From positions 1 through 13,490 of the forward strand of contig JAJYYW010000003.1 in NCBI GenBank assembly GCA_021800575.1: 13,490 nt of DNA, written 5' to 3'. Positions within the stretch are counted from its first letter, which is position 1. Every line of letters begins with the position of its first letter. Origin of the DNA: a bacterium (GTDB lineage Bacteria > JAMCPX01). Under the pieces are notes generated by a model that did no database searches, was not told where the DNA came from, and saw nothing but the letters and a program-made list of their open reading frames with translations. This document shows, piece after piece, positions 6,329-13,490 of this stretch. The position numbers and the translations under genes were made by a program.

Positions 6329-7138
6329 TTATGCCTGAATTCCCGATAAAAATTCCTGCATACGTCTGTTGACCTGTTCAGGTGCTTCAAGGCAGCTCAG
6401 GTGACCCGCATTCTGAATGACCTCCAGCCTTGACCGTTTTATCTTTGCGGCCATTGCCTTTGCATCATCGACCGGCGTAAGCCGGTCTTGTTCGCCCACC
6501 ATGATCAGGACGGGGCAGGTTATGTCCCTGAGCATCGGCGTAGAGTCCGGCCGCTCCATCATGCCCAGCGCCGCGCCGGCAATGGCTTCCGGTGCACTGC
6601 GGGAGATAGCGTTTTTTACCTTGAGCACGATATCCGGCTTTGTTGTGATCGTTGACGCTGTAAACAGCTTCTCAATCCATTCGTCTGCGATCCTGCCCAT
6701 CTCCCCGCCGCGCGCCCTGCGTGCGAGGTCCATCCTGCCTTTCCTGCCTTCCTCGGAATCAGCACCCGCGCGCGTGTCGAGCAGAACCAGTGCTTTGACC
6801 GTGGCAGAAAATAACCGGTAAAAGCTCAAGGCAATGTAGCCGCCCATGGAGATACCGGCCAGCACTGCCGTTTCTATGCGCAGGGCGCCGAGCAGGCCTT
6901 TCAGATCACGGGCGAACATATCCATGGAATAGGGACCGGCGGTGACACCGGATTTTCCGAAGCCCCTGAGGTCCGGCACGATCACCCGGGCACGAGAGCT
7001 CAGGGCCTCTGCCTGGTATCGCCAGATGTCCCCGGTCAGCGGGAATCCGTGGATGAACAGCACCGGTGTGCCGTTCCCGAGGTCACGGTAAAACAGGTCA
7101 ACCCCGTTTATCGTTGTCAATCCTTCGCCCTGTTCCAT
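6329..7138 (-). CDS. Alpha/beta hydrolase (esterase/haloperoxidase-like)
   Basis: Predicted 269-residue cytosolic alpha/beta-hydrolase fold enzyme, no signal peptide. The oxyanion-side motif FIHGFPL is at 28-34, the nucleophile elbow GISMGG at 95-100 places Ser97, the acid is Asp218 in VGEQDRLTP, and the base is His246 in NAGHLSCLEAPE. All three catalytic residues and the RGFGKS loop are present, so it should be active. Substrate cannot be told from sequence; esters, lactones or peroxidase-type chemistry are all possible. I chose the ATG at 7138 because GAGAGG lies nine bases upstream; longer in-frame starts at 7162 (ATG) and 7180 (GTG) have no ribosome site. It follows the radical SAM gene after about 104 bases and probably shares its transcript, though the gap could hold a promoter. 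Confidence 0.87.
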   Translation of the reverse strand: MEQGEGLTTINGVDLFYRDLGNGTPVLFIHGFPLTGDIWRYQAEALSSRARVIVPDLRGFGKSGVTAGPYSMDMFARDLKGLLGALRIETAVLAGISMGGYIALSFYRLFSATVKALVLLDTRAGADSEEGRKGRMDLARRARGGEMGRIADEWIEKLFTASTITTKPDIVLKVKNAISRSAPEAIAGAALGMMERPDSTPMLRDITCPVLIMVGEQDRLTPVDDAKAMAAKIKRSRLEVIQNAGHLSCLEAPEQVNRRMQEFLSGIQA

Positions 7139-7242
7139 GGTCCTTATCCTCTCGCCGATCATCCATTTTCCCGTCAACACCGGCCCGCTGTTAATCCGCC
7201 TCCCGCGGCGTTTGTCAATCCGGAACGCGGGACGTTTTTCGG

Positions 7243-8679
7243 TTATTTCGTAGCCACCCGCTTCGCGGCAACCTGTGCCTGCTCCAGCCGGTCGCCGAAT
7301 AACTGCATGTAATCCTCTGCTGTGCCGTTTCCTATGTGGTGTTCGGTGCCGGTTTCTTTGGGACCCTTGTACTCGTTGTCCCAGATTGGTGTTGATAACG
7401 CCTCATACTCGCGCGCGTACGCATCGAGCTGGGGACCAAGCGTCGTGACCGTATCCCATCCGCCGCCCTGCGACGGCACAGCGCCATGCCGGGCAACAAC
7501 GTCCCGCAGCACCTGCGGCCGGTCGATAACCATACAGGGCCGAAGGAGGTTGGTGTACTCTTCCTGACGTTTGCGGATGGCGGTGAAGAACGGGGAGCGC
7601 AGGATGTCGATCACCTTCTTGTCCAGAATGTTGTCCGTGTGGTACTGCACAAACACGCAGGGATCAACGTCGCCGCTCGCGGTCACGTGAAAATACCCGC
7701 GCCCCCCGGCGAGACACGCATGCCCCTGCGATCCTGCAACCGTACCGTCCATCCAGAAGTCAACGATCGGGAGCTGCCGTGTTTTCCTCAATTCGCGTAT
7801 CCGCCGGCCACGGTAATCCCGCTGCTGCGGTGTTGGCATCAGATCCATGGCAGGGCTGCGGCCGATGGGCATGTAGTTGAAATACCATCCCACGTAGCAT
7901 CCTTTCTTTTCGAAGAAGTCAACGAACCCGTCGCTCACGATAAGCTCGTTGTTGTCCCGGGTCGCTGTTGCGGAGTACCCGTACAGCCCGCCGAGATCAT
8001 GCAGTTCGTCCATCAACGACATGACCGTCTGAAACACACCCTTTCCCCTGCGTGCATCCGTCTGCTCTTCATACCCTTCGACCGAAAAGCACGGGATGAT
8101 ATTGCCGAGGCCGACGATGTCCTTCGCGAGCCGGTCCTTCTCGATGTAAACGCCGTTGGTGTAGACCTGGAATATCATGTCGTTGTGTTTTTCGAAGATC
8201 TTCATCATGTCCCTGCGTATGAACGGCTCGCCGCCGGTAATGACGGCGAAGTACATACCGTATTCCTTGCCCTCGGTCAGGATCCTGTCGATGGTTGCAA
8301 AGTCCAGCACGTCATCCTGTGCGTAGTTGGCCGAATAACAGCCGTAGCACTTGAGATTGCACCGGAACGTCGGGCTGATCACGGTCAGCGACGGCGGTAT
8401 GAATCCGTACGTCTTCGTGAATGTGTCGATCTTGCTGGATGCAAACAGCATGGCGTTGCCGAACAGGTTTTCCACAAATCTTTTTTTGACGGTCGGTGCA
8501 AGGCGGCCGTACTGGCGCTTGAAGTTGAGCAGGAGCAGGTTGATAAAATCGCGTGCATCCGGGTACTGGATGAGATCCACCTGCGGCTTGACCAGTGACA
8601 GGAATGCCCGGTCGGGTATGCGTGCTGCGATTCCCGTTACCCCACGTAACAACCCCCTGTTGAGCTTTGTGTTCTTCAT
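7243..8679 (-). CDS. Radical SAM protein with SPASM-like C-terminal cluster region
   Basis: Predicted 478-residue radical SAM enzyme. The cluster motif FRCNLKCYGCY supplies Cys107, Cys111 and Cys114 (CxxxCxxC) for the SAM-binding [4Fe-4S] cluster, and GGEP at 149-152 is the SAM-binding motif. The C-terminal part has CLAGGRGYFHVTASGDVDPC (Cys322, Cys341), then DNIL and Cys382. This matches the SPASM/twitch pattern 'C..G.....i...G.v.PC......Nil' but has fewer cysteines than a full SPASM domain, suggesting one auxiliary cluster. Residues 1-95 are an extra helical N-terminal region, and the last 80 residues are a Trp/Tyr-containing tail. No small precursor-peptide gene is visible next to it, so a peptide-modifying role is not supported; substrate unknown. 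The ATG at 8679 has an excellent AAGGAGG site with an ideal spacer. It is the first gene of a likely two-gene unit with the hydrolase. Confidence 0.88.
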   Translation of the reverse strand: MKNTKLNRGLLRGVTGIAARIPDRAFLSLVKPQVDLIQYPDARDFINLLLLNFKRQYGRLAPTVKKRFVENLFGNAMLFASSKIDTFTKTYGFIPPSLTVISPTFRCNLKCYGCYSANYAQDDVLDFATIDRILTEGKEYGMYFAVITGGEPFIRRDMMKIFEKHNDMIFQVYTNGVYIEKDRLAKDIVGLGNIIPCFSVEGYEEQTDARRGKGVFQTVMSLMDELHDLGGLYGYSATATRDNNELIVSDGFVDFFEKKGCYVGWYFNYMPIGRSPAMDLMPTPQQRDYRGRRIRELRKTRQLPIVDFWMDGTVAGSQGHACLAGGRGYFHVTASGDVDPCVFVQYHTDNILDKKVIDILRSPFFTAIRKRQEEYTNLLRPCMVIDRPQVLRDVVARHGAVPSQGGGWDTVTTLGPQLDAYAREYEALSTPIWDNEYKGPKETGTEHHIGNGTAEDYMQLFGDRLEQAQVAAKRVATK

Positions 8680-8779
8680 TTCAACCTCCTTACAGGAAAG
8701 CTACACTACCTTGTGCCCATCTGATGATCGGAGTTTGTTGAATTAACAGTTGAGTAGACGTGCGTGTTATACTGTATTG

Positions 8780-8808
8780 AACTTAGATCCTCGCTCCTGT
8801 GTTGTCAA
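8780..8808 (-). promoter_or_regulatory. Candidate promoter for the radical SAM gene
   Basis: On the minus strand, a perfect TTGACA (8808-8803) is followed after 17 bases by TAAGTT (8785-8780), which matches only three of six -10 positions; TATAAC (8771-8766) lies just downstream. The leader to the ATG at 8679 would be about 95-100 bases. Confidence 0.38.
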
Positions 8809-8822
8809 CCCGGATTGCCACT

Positions 8823-8841
8823 GGCCCCGCCTGCGCGGGCC
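8823..8841 (-). terminator. GC-rich hairpin right after the deacylase stop codon
   Basis: GGCCC/GGGCC arms plus an inner GC/GC pair, with one bulged base and a four-base loop, abut the TAA at 8842-8844. No T-run follows, so it could be a weak terminator or simply an mRNA 3'-end structure. Confidence 0.35.
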
Positions 8842-10428
8842 TTACCTGGTTTTTCTGAGTATCTTCCCGGGCAGTGCCTTGGTGTGGACGCCCTTTCTGA
8901 CCACGGGGACGCCGTTAACGATGACCGTATCGATGCCCCGCGGGTACACGTGCGGTTGCACATAGGTTGCCCGGTCTTCCATCTGCTCCGGCGAAAATAC
9001 GACGATGTCTGCAAACCACCCTTCCCTGATTAAGCCCCGGTTCTGTATACCCGCACGCTGTGCCGGCAAGGACGTCATCTTGAAGACCGCCTGCTCGAGG
9101 CTGATGATGTTTGTTTTCACAAAATCTGTAAAAACCCTGGGGTAGGTGCCGTAGGACCTCGGATGCGGTTTACCCTCGAACAAGGGGCCGTAATCCGCAC
9201 GCAGACCTGCATCGGAACCGATGGAAACGTACGGCTTCGCGAGTATGTGCTTCAGGTTGTCGCCATTCATGGCAAAGTAGATCGCGGTCGTGAGGAGCTT
9301 TTCCTCTCTCAGCAGGTAATACACTGCATCGAGCGGATCCATGCCGAGCTCAGATCCTATCTCGACCATGGTTTTCCCTTCAAATCTTTTGTGTGCATCC
9401 GTAAAACACTGTGAGATCATGATCCGCGACAGGTAATCCTTCATGTCTGCGTGCTGTTCGTTCAATTCGGCTTCGATCCGGTGACGGACCGTTTTGTCCT
9501 GGAGCCGCTGGATCGCAGCCTCCGTGGAATCCGCAAACACCCAGTCCGGCATGACCGAAGCAAGCCCCGTATACGCGGACAGGTACGGATACCGGTCCGC
9601 GGCCACATCGACGCCCTGCTGCTGTGCGGCCTCGATCAAACCGAACACCGTTTCGATCTTGTGCCAGTTTTCCGGATGCATGGTCTTGAGGTGGCTTATC
9701 TCGACCGGCAAACCGGCGCTCTTTCCTATGGCAAGGGCCTCTTCCACGGACTCCACGAGCGTTCTGCCCTCGGAGCGCATGTGCGTTGCATAGATGCCTT
9801 TGTGATCTGCAACAACAGTGGCAAGCTCAATGACCTCCTGCGTATCGGCATACGCGTCGGGCGTGTAGGCGAGCCCTGTCGACATACCGAACGCACCGGC
9901 CTCCATGGACTCCCTGACCAGGGCCCGCATCCGGTTCCGCTCTTTATCTGTGGGCCTGCCGGTCTTTCGTCCCATGACAGACCCGCGTATGGTGCCGTGC
10001 CCTACGAGCATGGCATTGTTGATGGACATGCCGTGCTTGTCGACCATCCGGAAATAATCGGCAAGGCTTTTCAGATCGAGATTGAGCTGGTAGCTTTCGT
10101 AGTACTGCTGTTCCCGTTCCTGCTTGATGAGACCGTCCACCGGCGCGATCGAGTAACCGCAGTTCCCGTTTACCTCTGTGGTAACGCCCTGCCGGACCTT
10201 GCTTTCGGCGTACGGGTTCAGCAGGACGTGATAATCCGAGTGTGCATGGATGTCGATGAATCCCGGAGAAACGGTCATGCCCGCTGCATCGATAACCTCG
10301 TCCGCTGCAATCCCGGACCTCGATATCCGGCTGATGGTATCTCCGTTCACCTCGATGTCGGCGGCAAAGCCGGGCTGTCCGCTCCCGTCCACCAGAAAAC
10401 CGTTCTTGATAACATACCGTGCCGTCAT
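8842..10428 (-). CDS. N-acyl-D-amino-acid deacylase (D-aminoacylase family, amidohydrolase superfamily)
   Basis: Predicted 528-residue metal-dependent hydrolase that removes acyl groups from N-acyl-D-amino acids, releasing the D-amino acid. The metal ligands expected from characterised D-aminoacylases are all visible: His61 and His63 in GFIDIHAHSD, the bridging Cys90 in VNGNCGYS, His216 in ATHMRSEG, His246 in EISHLKTMH, and catalytic Asp406 in SIGSDAGLR. The small beta-sandwich domain is formed by the N-terminus (VIKNGFLVDGSG) and the C-terminus (GWFADIVVFSPE...TVIVNGVPVV). Length fits the family. No signal peptide, so cytosolic. Acyl-D-Glu, acyl-D-Asp and general D-aminoacylases, and some dipeptidase-like members, share these motifs, so exact specificity is open. 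The ATG has no strong ribosome site and starts 16 bases after the methyltransferase stop, implying co-transcription. Confidence 0.9.
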   Translation of the reverse strand: MTARYVIKNGFLVDGSGQPGFAADIEVNGDTISRISRSGIAADEVIDAAGMTVSPGFIDIHAHSDYHVLLNPYAESKVRQGVTTEVNGNCGYSIAPVDGLIKQEREQQYYESYQLNLDLKSLADYFRMVDKHGMSINNAMLVGHGTIRGSVMGRKTGRPTDKERNRMRALVRESMEAGAFGMSTGLAYTPDAYADTQEVIELATVVADHKGIYATHMRSEGRTLVESVEEALAIGKSAGLPVEISHLKTMHPENWHKIETVFGLIEAAQQQGVDVAADRYPYLSAYTGLASVMPDWVFADSTEAAIQRLQDKTVRHRIEAELNEQHADMKDYLSRIMISQCFTDAHKRFEGKTMVEIGSELGMDPLDAVYYLLREEKLLTTAIYFAMNGDNLKHILAKPYVSIGSDAGLRADYGPLFEGKPHPRSYGTYPRVFTDFVKTNIISLEQAVFKMTSLPAQRAGIQNRGLIREGWFADIVVFSPEQMEDRATYVQPHVYPRGIDTVIVNGVPVVRKGVHTKALPGKILRKTR

Positions 10429-10444
10429 TGCCGTACCAGCATGG

Positions 10445-11011
10445 TCATTTCATAGCGAGGATGCCATACTGGCGGTCCCCGGACGGTCCCTTCACGACGA
10501 TATCGAAATAGTTCTTCAGCAGATCGACGGCCTCTTCGTAGGCAACCCGGTCTTCCAGTGGTGGTCCCGTCAGGCCGGGCTCCTTCTTATGATCGATGAT
10601 GAGCAGGCGGCCGTTGTCCTTCATGAGCCGTTTCAGCTCCTTGATAAAGGCGTCGCGGTCAACCGGCTCGTGGAGCATGTTGACGTTGATCAGCATATCC
10701 GCGACCTTGTCGGGAAGCGGTATACGTGTTTCCTGGGAAAGAACCGGCTGAACATTGCGTACCCCGCGTTGTTCTTTGTCTTTCTCCAGGAGGGCGATCA
10801 TGTCCTTTGATAGATCAACCGCATATACCAGCCCGTGCGCTCCCACGATCTTCGCAAGGGGAAACGAATAAAAACCTGTGCCGCAGCCGACATCGACGAC
10901 AACCATGTTCTCCGCAGCGCCCGCTGCCTTGACGATGACCTCGGGCTTCTCGTGCTCGAGACGCTGGGGGCTCGTGAGATTTTTGGCATGTTCGGGATTA
11001 AATTTGTGCAT
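10445..11011 (-). CDS. Class I SAM-dependent methyltransferase (UbiE-like)
   Basis: Predicted 188-residue small cytosolic methyltransferase with a Rossmann-type SAM site. Motif I is VVDVGCGTGFYS at about 38-49, the acidic end of strand 2 is YAVDLSKDM at 63-71, and a later strand reads GRLLIIDHKKEP, where a hydrophobic-strand-then-acidic pattern is usual. The short N-terminus (HKFNPEHAKNLTSPQRLE) resembles the cap of UbiE/arsenite-methyltransferase-like proteins, but no cysteine pattern typical of arsenite methylation is present. Substrate unknown. The ATG has no Shine-Dalgarno sequence, and a promoter at 11023-11050 would start transcription only about five bases upstream, so the message may be leaderless. 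It is the first gene of a pair with the D-aminoacylase. Confidence 0.87.
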   Translation of the reverse strand: MHKFNPEHAKNLTSPQRLEHEKPEVIVKAAGAAENMVVVDVGCGTGFYSFPLAKIVGAHGLVYAVDLSKDMIALLEKDKEQRGVRNVQPVLSQETRIPLPDKVADMLINVNMLHEPVDRDAFIKELKRLMKDNGRLLIIDHKKEPGLTGPPLEDRVAYEEAVDLLKNYFDIVVKGPSGDRQYGILAMK

Positions 11012-11022
11012 GATTGTATGTT

Positions 11023-11050
11023 AAGATAACCACACTCCCCTGAGAGTCAA
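11023..11050 (-). promoter_or_regulatory. Promoter of the methyltransferase-deacylase pair
   Basis: On the minus strand, TTGACT (11050-11045; five of six) and TATCTT (11028-11023; four of six) are 16 bases apart. Start of transcription would fall near 11016, leaving at most a handful of bases before the ATG at 11011. Confidence 0.45.
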
Positions 11051-11086
11051 CGATGCGGTTCACGGGTTTGTTGTCTCCGTACGGCG

Positions 11087-11113
11087 CAGGGGGCAGGATC
11101 GCCCTGCCCCCTG
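11087..11113 (-). terminator. Very stable hairpin after dodecin gene
   Basis: CAGGGGGCAGG (11087-11097) and CCTGCCCCCTG (11103-11113) form a perfect 11-bp, almost all-GC stem with a five-base loop, 14 bases past the dodecin stop. It probably ends the TPR-pgsA-dodecin transcript or protects its 3' end. There is no T-run, as with the hairpin at 3645-3680. Confidence 0.5.
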
Positions 11114-11127
11114 ATCTGCTGATGGTG

Positions 11128-11331
11128 TCAATCCTCGAGTATGAAGGTGATGTTCATGGTGACGCGGTATTCGGAAACCTTCCCGTCCTGGATCTTCGCC
11201 TTCTGCGATACGATCTCCGCACCGGTCAGATTTCTCAGTGTCTTGTTGGCCCTCTTCAGACCGTCGTTGAATGCCTCCTGCCATCCCTTGGTGGATGACG
11301 CTACAACCTGTGTTACGCGTGCTACTGCCAT
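11128..11331 (-). CDS. Dodecin family protein
   Basis: Predicted 67-residue protein matching the dodecin family along its whole length: a beta strand (MAVARVTQVVASS), a helix (WQEAFNDGLKRANKTLRNL), then two strands (GAEIVSQKAKI and YRVTMNITFILED). Dodecins assemble into hollow dodecamers that store flavin in the cytosol. The segment TLRNLTGAEIV lacks the tryptophan that stacks on flavin in characterised members (around TLRxLDWFEV or TLRNIxGAWV); the only Trp is W17 in the helix, so flavin binding is doubtful. The ATG has a fine GGAGGTG site that lies inside the end of pgsA, whose stop is one base upstream, so translation is probably coupled. Family assignment is firm; flavin storage is not. 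Confidence 0.9.
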   Translation of the reverse strand: MAVARVTQVVASSTKGWQEAFNDGLKRANKTLRNLTGAEIVSQKAKIQDGKVSEYRVTMNITFILED

Positions 11332-11332
11332 A

Positions 11333-11932
11333 TTACACCTCCGTTTTTAGTGTTTTGGCGAAGTTAACAAAATAGTTTACCCCGGACCACATTGTCACGA
11401 TCAGGGCAACCCATATAAACAGCATGCCCACTCTCTGAAAATCCACGTCAAGATAGGTATAGTGTATCAGGAGACCAATCAGCGCCGCTATCTGAAAGTT
11501 TGTCTTGTACTTTCCTTCGAGTGAAGCCGGGATGATAAGCCCGGCGCTCGCGGAGAGCGCCCGCAGGCCGGTCACCGCGAGTTCCCTGCCGACAATGAGG
11601 ACCACGATCCACGCGTGGAGCCGGTTGATCGAGACCAGCATGATCAGGGTCGTTGCAATGAGGAGCTTGTCCGACAACGGGTCGAGCAGCTTGCCGAGAT
11701 TTGTGGTCCCGCCGTACTTACGGGCAAAGTACCCGTCAAAAAAATCCGTGAGTCCGCCGATACCGAACAGGAGAGCGCATACGAAGCTTATCCACCGGAG
11801 CACGGCCGCGTGCGATGGCGGGGTATACCTGATAATCTCGAACAGGACCACGATAAAGGGAATGATAAAAACGCGCGACAGGCTGAGGAGGTTCGGGAGA
11901 GACTTCAGATCGCTGGAAAGGTCTTCACGCAT
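11333..11932 (-). CDS. pgsA: CDP-diacylglycerol--glycerol-3-phosphate 3-phosphatidyltransferase
   Basis: Predicted 199-residue inner-membrane enzyme that joins CDP-diacylglycerol and glycerol-3-phosphate to give phosphatidylglycerol phosphate, the committed step to phosphatidylglycerol and cardiolipin. The full CDP-alcohol phosphotransferase signature D-x2-DG-x2-AR-x8-G-x3-D-x3-D is present, from TDFFDGYFAR through NLGKLLDPLSDK. An N-terminal LPNLLSLSRV segment is typical of PgsA, and about five to six hydrophobic segments follow. Other family members (phosphatidylserine or cardiolipin-type synthases) share the signature, but the length and the PNLLSLSR start favour PgsA. The ATG overlaps the stop of the upstream TPR gene by eight bases (ATGCGTGA), and the dodecin gene follows after one base, so the three form a coupled operon. 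Confidence 0.92.
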   Translation of the reverse strand: MREDLSSDLKSLPNLLSLSRVFIIPFIVVLFEIIRYTPPSHAAVLRWISFVCALLFGIGGLTDFFDGYFARKYGGTTNLGKLLDPLSDKLLIATTLIMLVSINRLHAWIVVLIVGRELAVTGLRALSASAGLIIPASLEGKYKTNFQIAALIGLLIHYTYLDVDFQRVGMLFIWVALIVTMWSGVNYFVNFAKTLKTEV

Positions 11933-13490
11933 CGATAAAAACCACCCCTTCCCCGTGAAACGAGATAGAGTTACCGTTGCTGGAATGCCTGACCGAGGAC
12001 TGACGCGGTATGAGCTTTCCGTACCACCCGACCAGCGTACTCAGCTTCACGGAAACGGGCTGATCCGCGGAAACGCGGATGCTGTGCAGGCTGTCGTGCA
12101 CACCGATGAACACGTCCGCCGCACCACGGATCTGGGTCACGTTGATGGTTTTGTCCGTCTGGATCTCCACCCTGCCGTTCTCCCACTCGAGGTCGCCCTG
12201 GAATGCCACCAGGCGTTCGTCATCAAAAAACATGGATTCGTTTTTTAGGTTGAACTGCCGCACCGCCGCATACTCGCTCCTGAGAACCACCGTGCCCTTT
12301 CCGTAGACCAGCACCACGGGGTCATCTTTTTTTTCTGCAAAAAGAGACTTCGTGTCCTTGCCCCGGTACCGCTTGTACGCGGGTTCGATCGTAAGGCTCT
12401 CCGCCAGGGATACGATCCCTTTATCCCGCACGTACACCACGGTCCCGTTCAGATTGAACAGGAGCAGGGCGTCACTGACCGTGCGGACCGGTGCACTGGC
12501 GCGCAGCAGTGCTGTCTGATCGGCCAGCAGGCGCAGGCCATCGGCTGGCTGTTCACCGGCGGGTTCCTGTTCCTGCGGCTGCGCGGACGGCTGTTCTTCC
12601 TGGTGTGTGATGGGTGGGGTTTCCTGCGCGGCTGTCTGCGCTTCCCCGGAAACCGGCTGTTCCTGACCCGTCGTATGCTCCGCTTCCTGCGCCGGATGTG
12701 GGGACTGCTCGTCCTGGTGTTCCCGGGGTTGCTCCCGCACCTGTTCACCGGGAAGTTCTTCGGACGCAGCGGCCTGTTCTGCAGGGTGCTCGTTCTCCGC
12801 GGTGTACTGTTCGTTCATAAATTCCTGCTCGTCCGTCGCTGACGGCCCCCGCTCTGTCTCAATGGCCGGCTCTTCTGCGGGCTGGACGGCCAGGGGTTCT
12901 GCCGGTGCCTGCGGTTGCGCCTCCGGTGGTGCTTCGGGTGCATGCGCCGCTTCCTCGGGATGTTCCGGTTCCTGCTGTGCGCCGGGCTCCAGGACAACCG
13001 CCGCGCCGTGATCCCCGTGTATCCGGTCCTTGTCCATCGCGTCCTGCACCATGTCATCGGTCGACAGATCGGATTCGACGGATTCGCTCGTACCGCCCTT
13101 CTGTATCTTTTTTACATAGTCCTCCATGCCCGCCCTGGTAAACATCTCGATCGCCTCATCTTTTTTACCAAGCTGGAGCAGCGCCTTTCCGTACAGCTTC
13201 AGGATCGTTTTGTTGTCCGGTTCTTTCTGCAGGACAAAGGTAAACTCCTTGATCGACTCATCCTGCTGATTGTTCTTGAGGTAGGCAACGCCGAGGTTCG
13301 TCCGCAGGGAGACGGTCTGGGGATAGCGGGCAATCAGCTCCTCGTAGATCTTGACCGCACGGTTGAACTGTTCGAGCTTGAGCATGATGATTGCAAGGAG
13401 GTTGAGTGCCCGGTCGTCTGTCGGGTTCGAGTCGAGCACGCGCTCGACCTCCTCCTTGGCATCCACGTAATTTTCCGCCGCAATGAACTT
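11925..13490 (-). CDS. TPR protein with Pro/Glu/Gln-rich linker and AIM24-like C-terminal domain (5' end missing)
   Basis: The reading frame is open to the window edge. The residues before the GTG at 13466 (KFIAAENY) complete a TPR helix, so the true start lies beyond 13490 and 521 codons are visible. Residues about 1-130 hold TPR motifs (for example FNRAVKIYEELIARYPQ, KDEAIEMFTRAG), which mediate protein-protein contacts. Residues about 165-318 are a low-complexity linker of Glu, Gln, Pro, Ala and His. Residues about 320-521 are beta-rich, ending VSVKLSTLVGWYGKLIPRQ then GEGVVFIDA, and resemble the AIM24/TRAP-like double-sheet domain; I hold that match as tentative. No membrane segment is visible in this part. 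It is co-transcribed with pgsA (eight-base overlap). Role unknown; scaffold or envelope-related function is a guess from domains and neighbour. Confidence 0.78.
   Translation of the reverse strand, partial: KFIAAENYVDAKEEVERVLDSNPTDDRALNLLAIIMLKLEQFNRAVKIYEELIARYPQTVSLRTNLGVAYLKNNQQDESIKEFTFVLQKEPDNKTILKLYGKALLQLGKKDEAIEMFTRAGMEDYVKKIQKGGTSESVESDLSTDDMVQDAMDKDRIHGDHGAAVVLEPGAQQEPEHPEEAAHAPEAPPEAQPQAPAEPLAVQPAEEPAIETERGPSATDEQEFMNEQYTAENEHPAEQAAASEELPGEQVREQPREHQDEQSPHPAQEAEHTTGQEQPVSGEAQTAAQETPPITHQEEQPSAQPQEQEPAGEQPADGLRLLADQTALLRASAPVRTVSDALLLFNLNGTVVYVRDKGIVSLAESLTIEPAYKRYRGKDTKSLFAEKKDDPVVLVYGKGTVVLRSEYAAVRQFNLKNESMFFDDERLVAFQGDLEWENGRVEIQTDKTINVTQIRGAADVFIGVHDSLHSIRVSADQPVSVKLSTLVGWYGKLIPRQSSVRHSSNGNSISFHGEGVVFIDA

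Noticed and set aside
7139-7180. Longer alpha/beta hydrolase N-terminus (GTG at 7180 or ATG at 7162)
   Set aside because: No ribosome site precedes either start, and the extra residues are not part of the fold; ATG at 7138 has GAGAGG at good spacing.
7201-7232. Inverted repeat TCCCGCG/CGCGGGA in the radical SAM-hydrolase gap
   Set aside because: Seven-base arms around an 18-base loop, without a T-run; too weak to call a terminator or operator.
7486-8598. 370-codon plus-strand ORF
   Set aside because: Antisense to the radical SAM gene, whose motifs and ribosome site are clear; the plus-strand product shows no recognisable domain and no initiation signal.
8803-8809. Another copy of the GTTGACAAC half-site near 8801-8809 (minus strand)
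   Set aside because: The nine bases match, but no second arm occurs at the 10- or 40-base offsets of the modules at 2490 and 3580; it is explained by the TTGACA -35 box.
9451-10455. 334-codon plus-strand ORF
   Set aside because: Antisense to the D-aminoacylase gene; a by-product of GC-rich codon use in the real gene.

Overview
The window is 13.5 kb of ordinary-density bacterial chromosome, moderately GC-rich, with twelve protein genes; two of them are cut by the window edges. No rRNA, tRNA, CRISPR array or transposase is visible. The gene set (NAD kinase-RecN pair, RarA, PgsA, dodecin, a TPR/AIM24-like protein, a large lipoprotein with FN3 and beta-propeller repeats, a SPASM-type radical SAM protein) fits a Gram-negative, possibly anaerobic lineage such as Desulfobacterota or Nitrospirota. 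That placement is a guess from gene content; there is no marker gene that fixes it.

Layout. 1-1103 (minus): a possible 15-residue leader ORF, then nadK and the start of recN, all tightly coupled. 1167-2441 (plus): rarA, divergent from nadK. 2442-3687: a single plus-strand gene encoding an HTH + GHKL ATPase + STAS-like (DUF4325) protein, with a consensus promoter embedded in inverted repeats. The same repeat module occurs again, with identical geometry, over its stop codon. A strong hairpin separates it from the convergent gene. 3688-6054 (minus): a 788-residue lipoprotein with two seven-repeat propellers, the first inserted inside an FN3 domain; it has its own promoter. 6329-8679 (minus): radical SAM/SPASM protein followed by an alpha/beta hydrolase. 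8842-11011 (minus): class I methyltransferase followed by an N-acyl-D-amino-acid deacylase. 11128-13490 (minus): TPR/AIM24-like protein, pgsA and dodecin, overlapping or abutting and probably one operon.

The housekeeping genes (nadK, recN, rarA, pgsA) flank a more AT-rich, accessory-looking middle (about 2.45-6.3 kb). The most interesting object is the HTH-GHKL-STAS gene. It seems to combine in one polypeptide the DNA-binding, ATPase and STAS parts of a partner-switch regulator, and it carries duplicated operator-like modules at both ends. No stretch longer than 300 bases lacks a gene; the longest gap, 6055-6328, holds a promoter, a small palindrome and a weak terminator.
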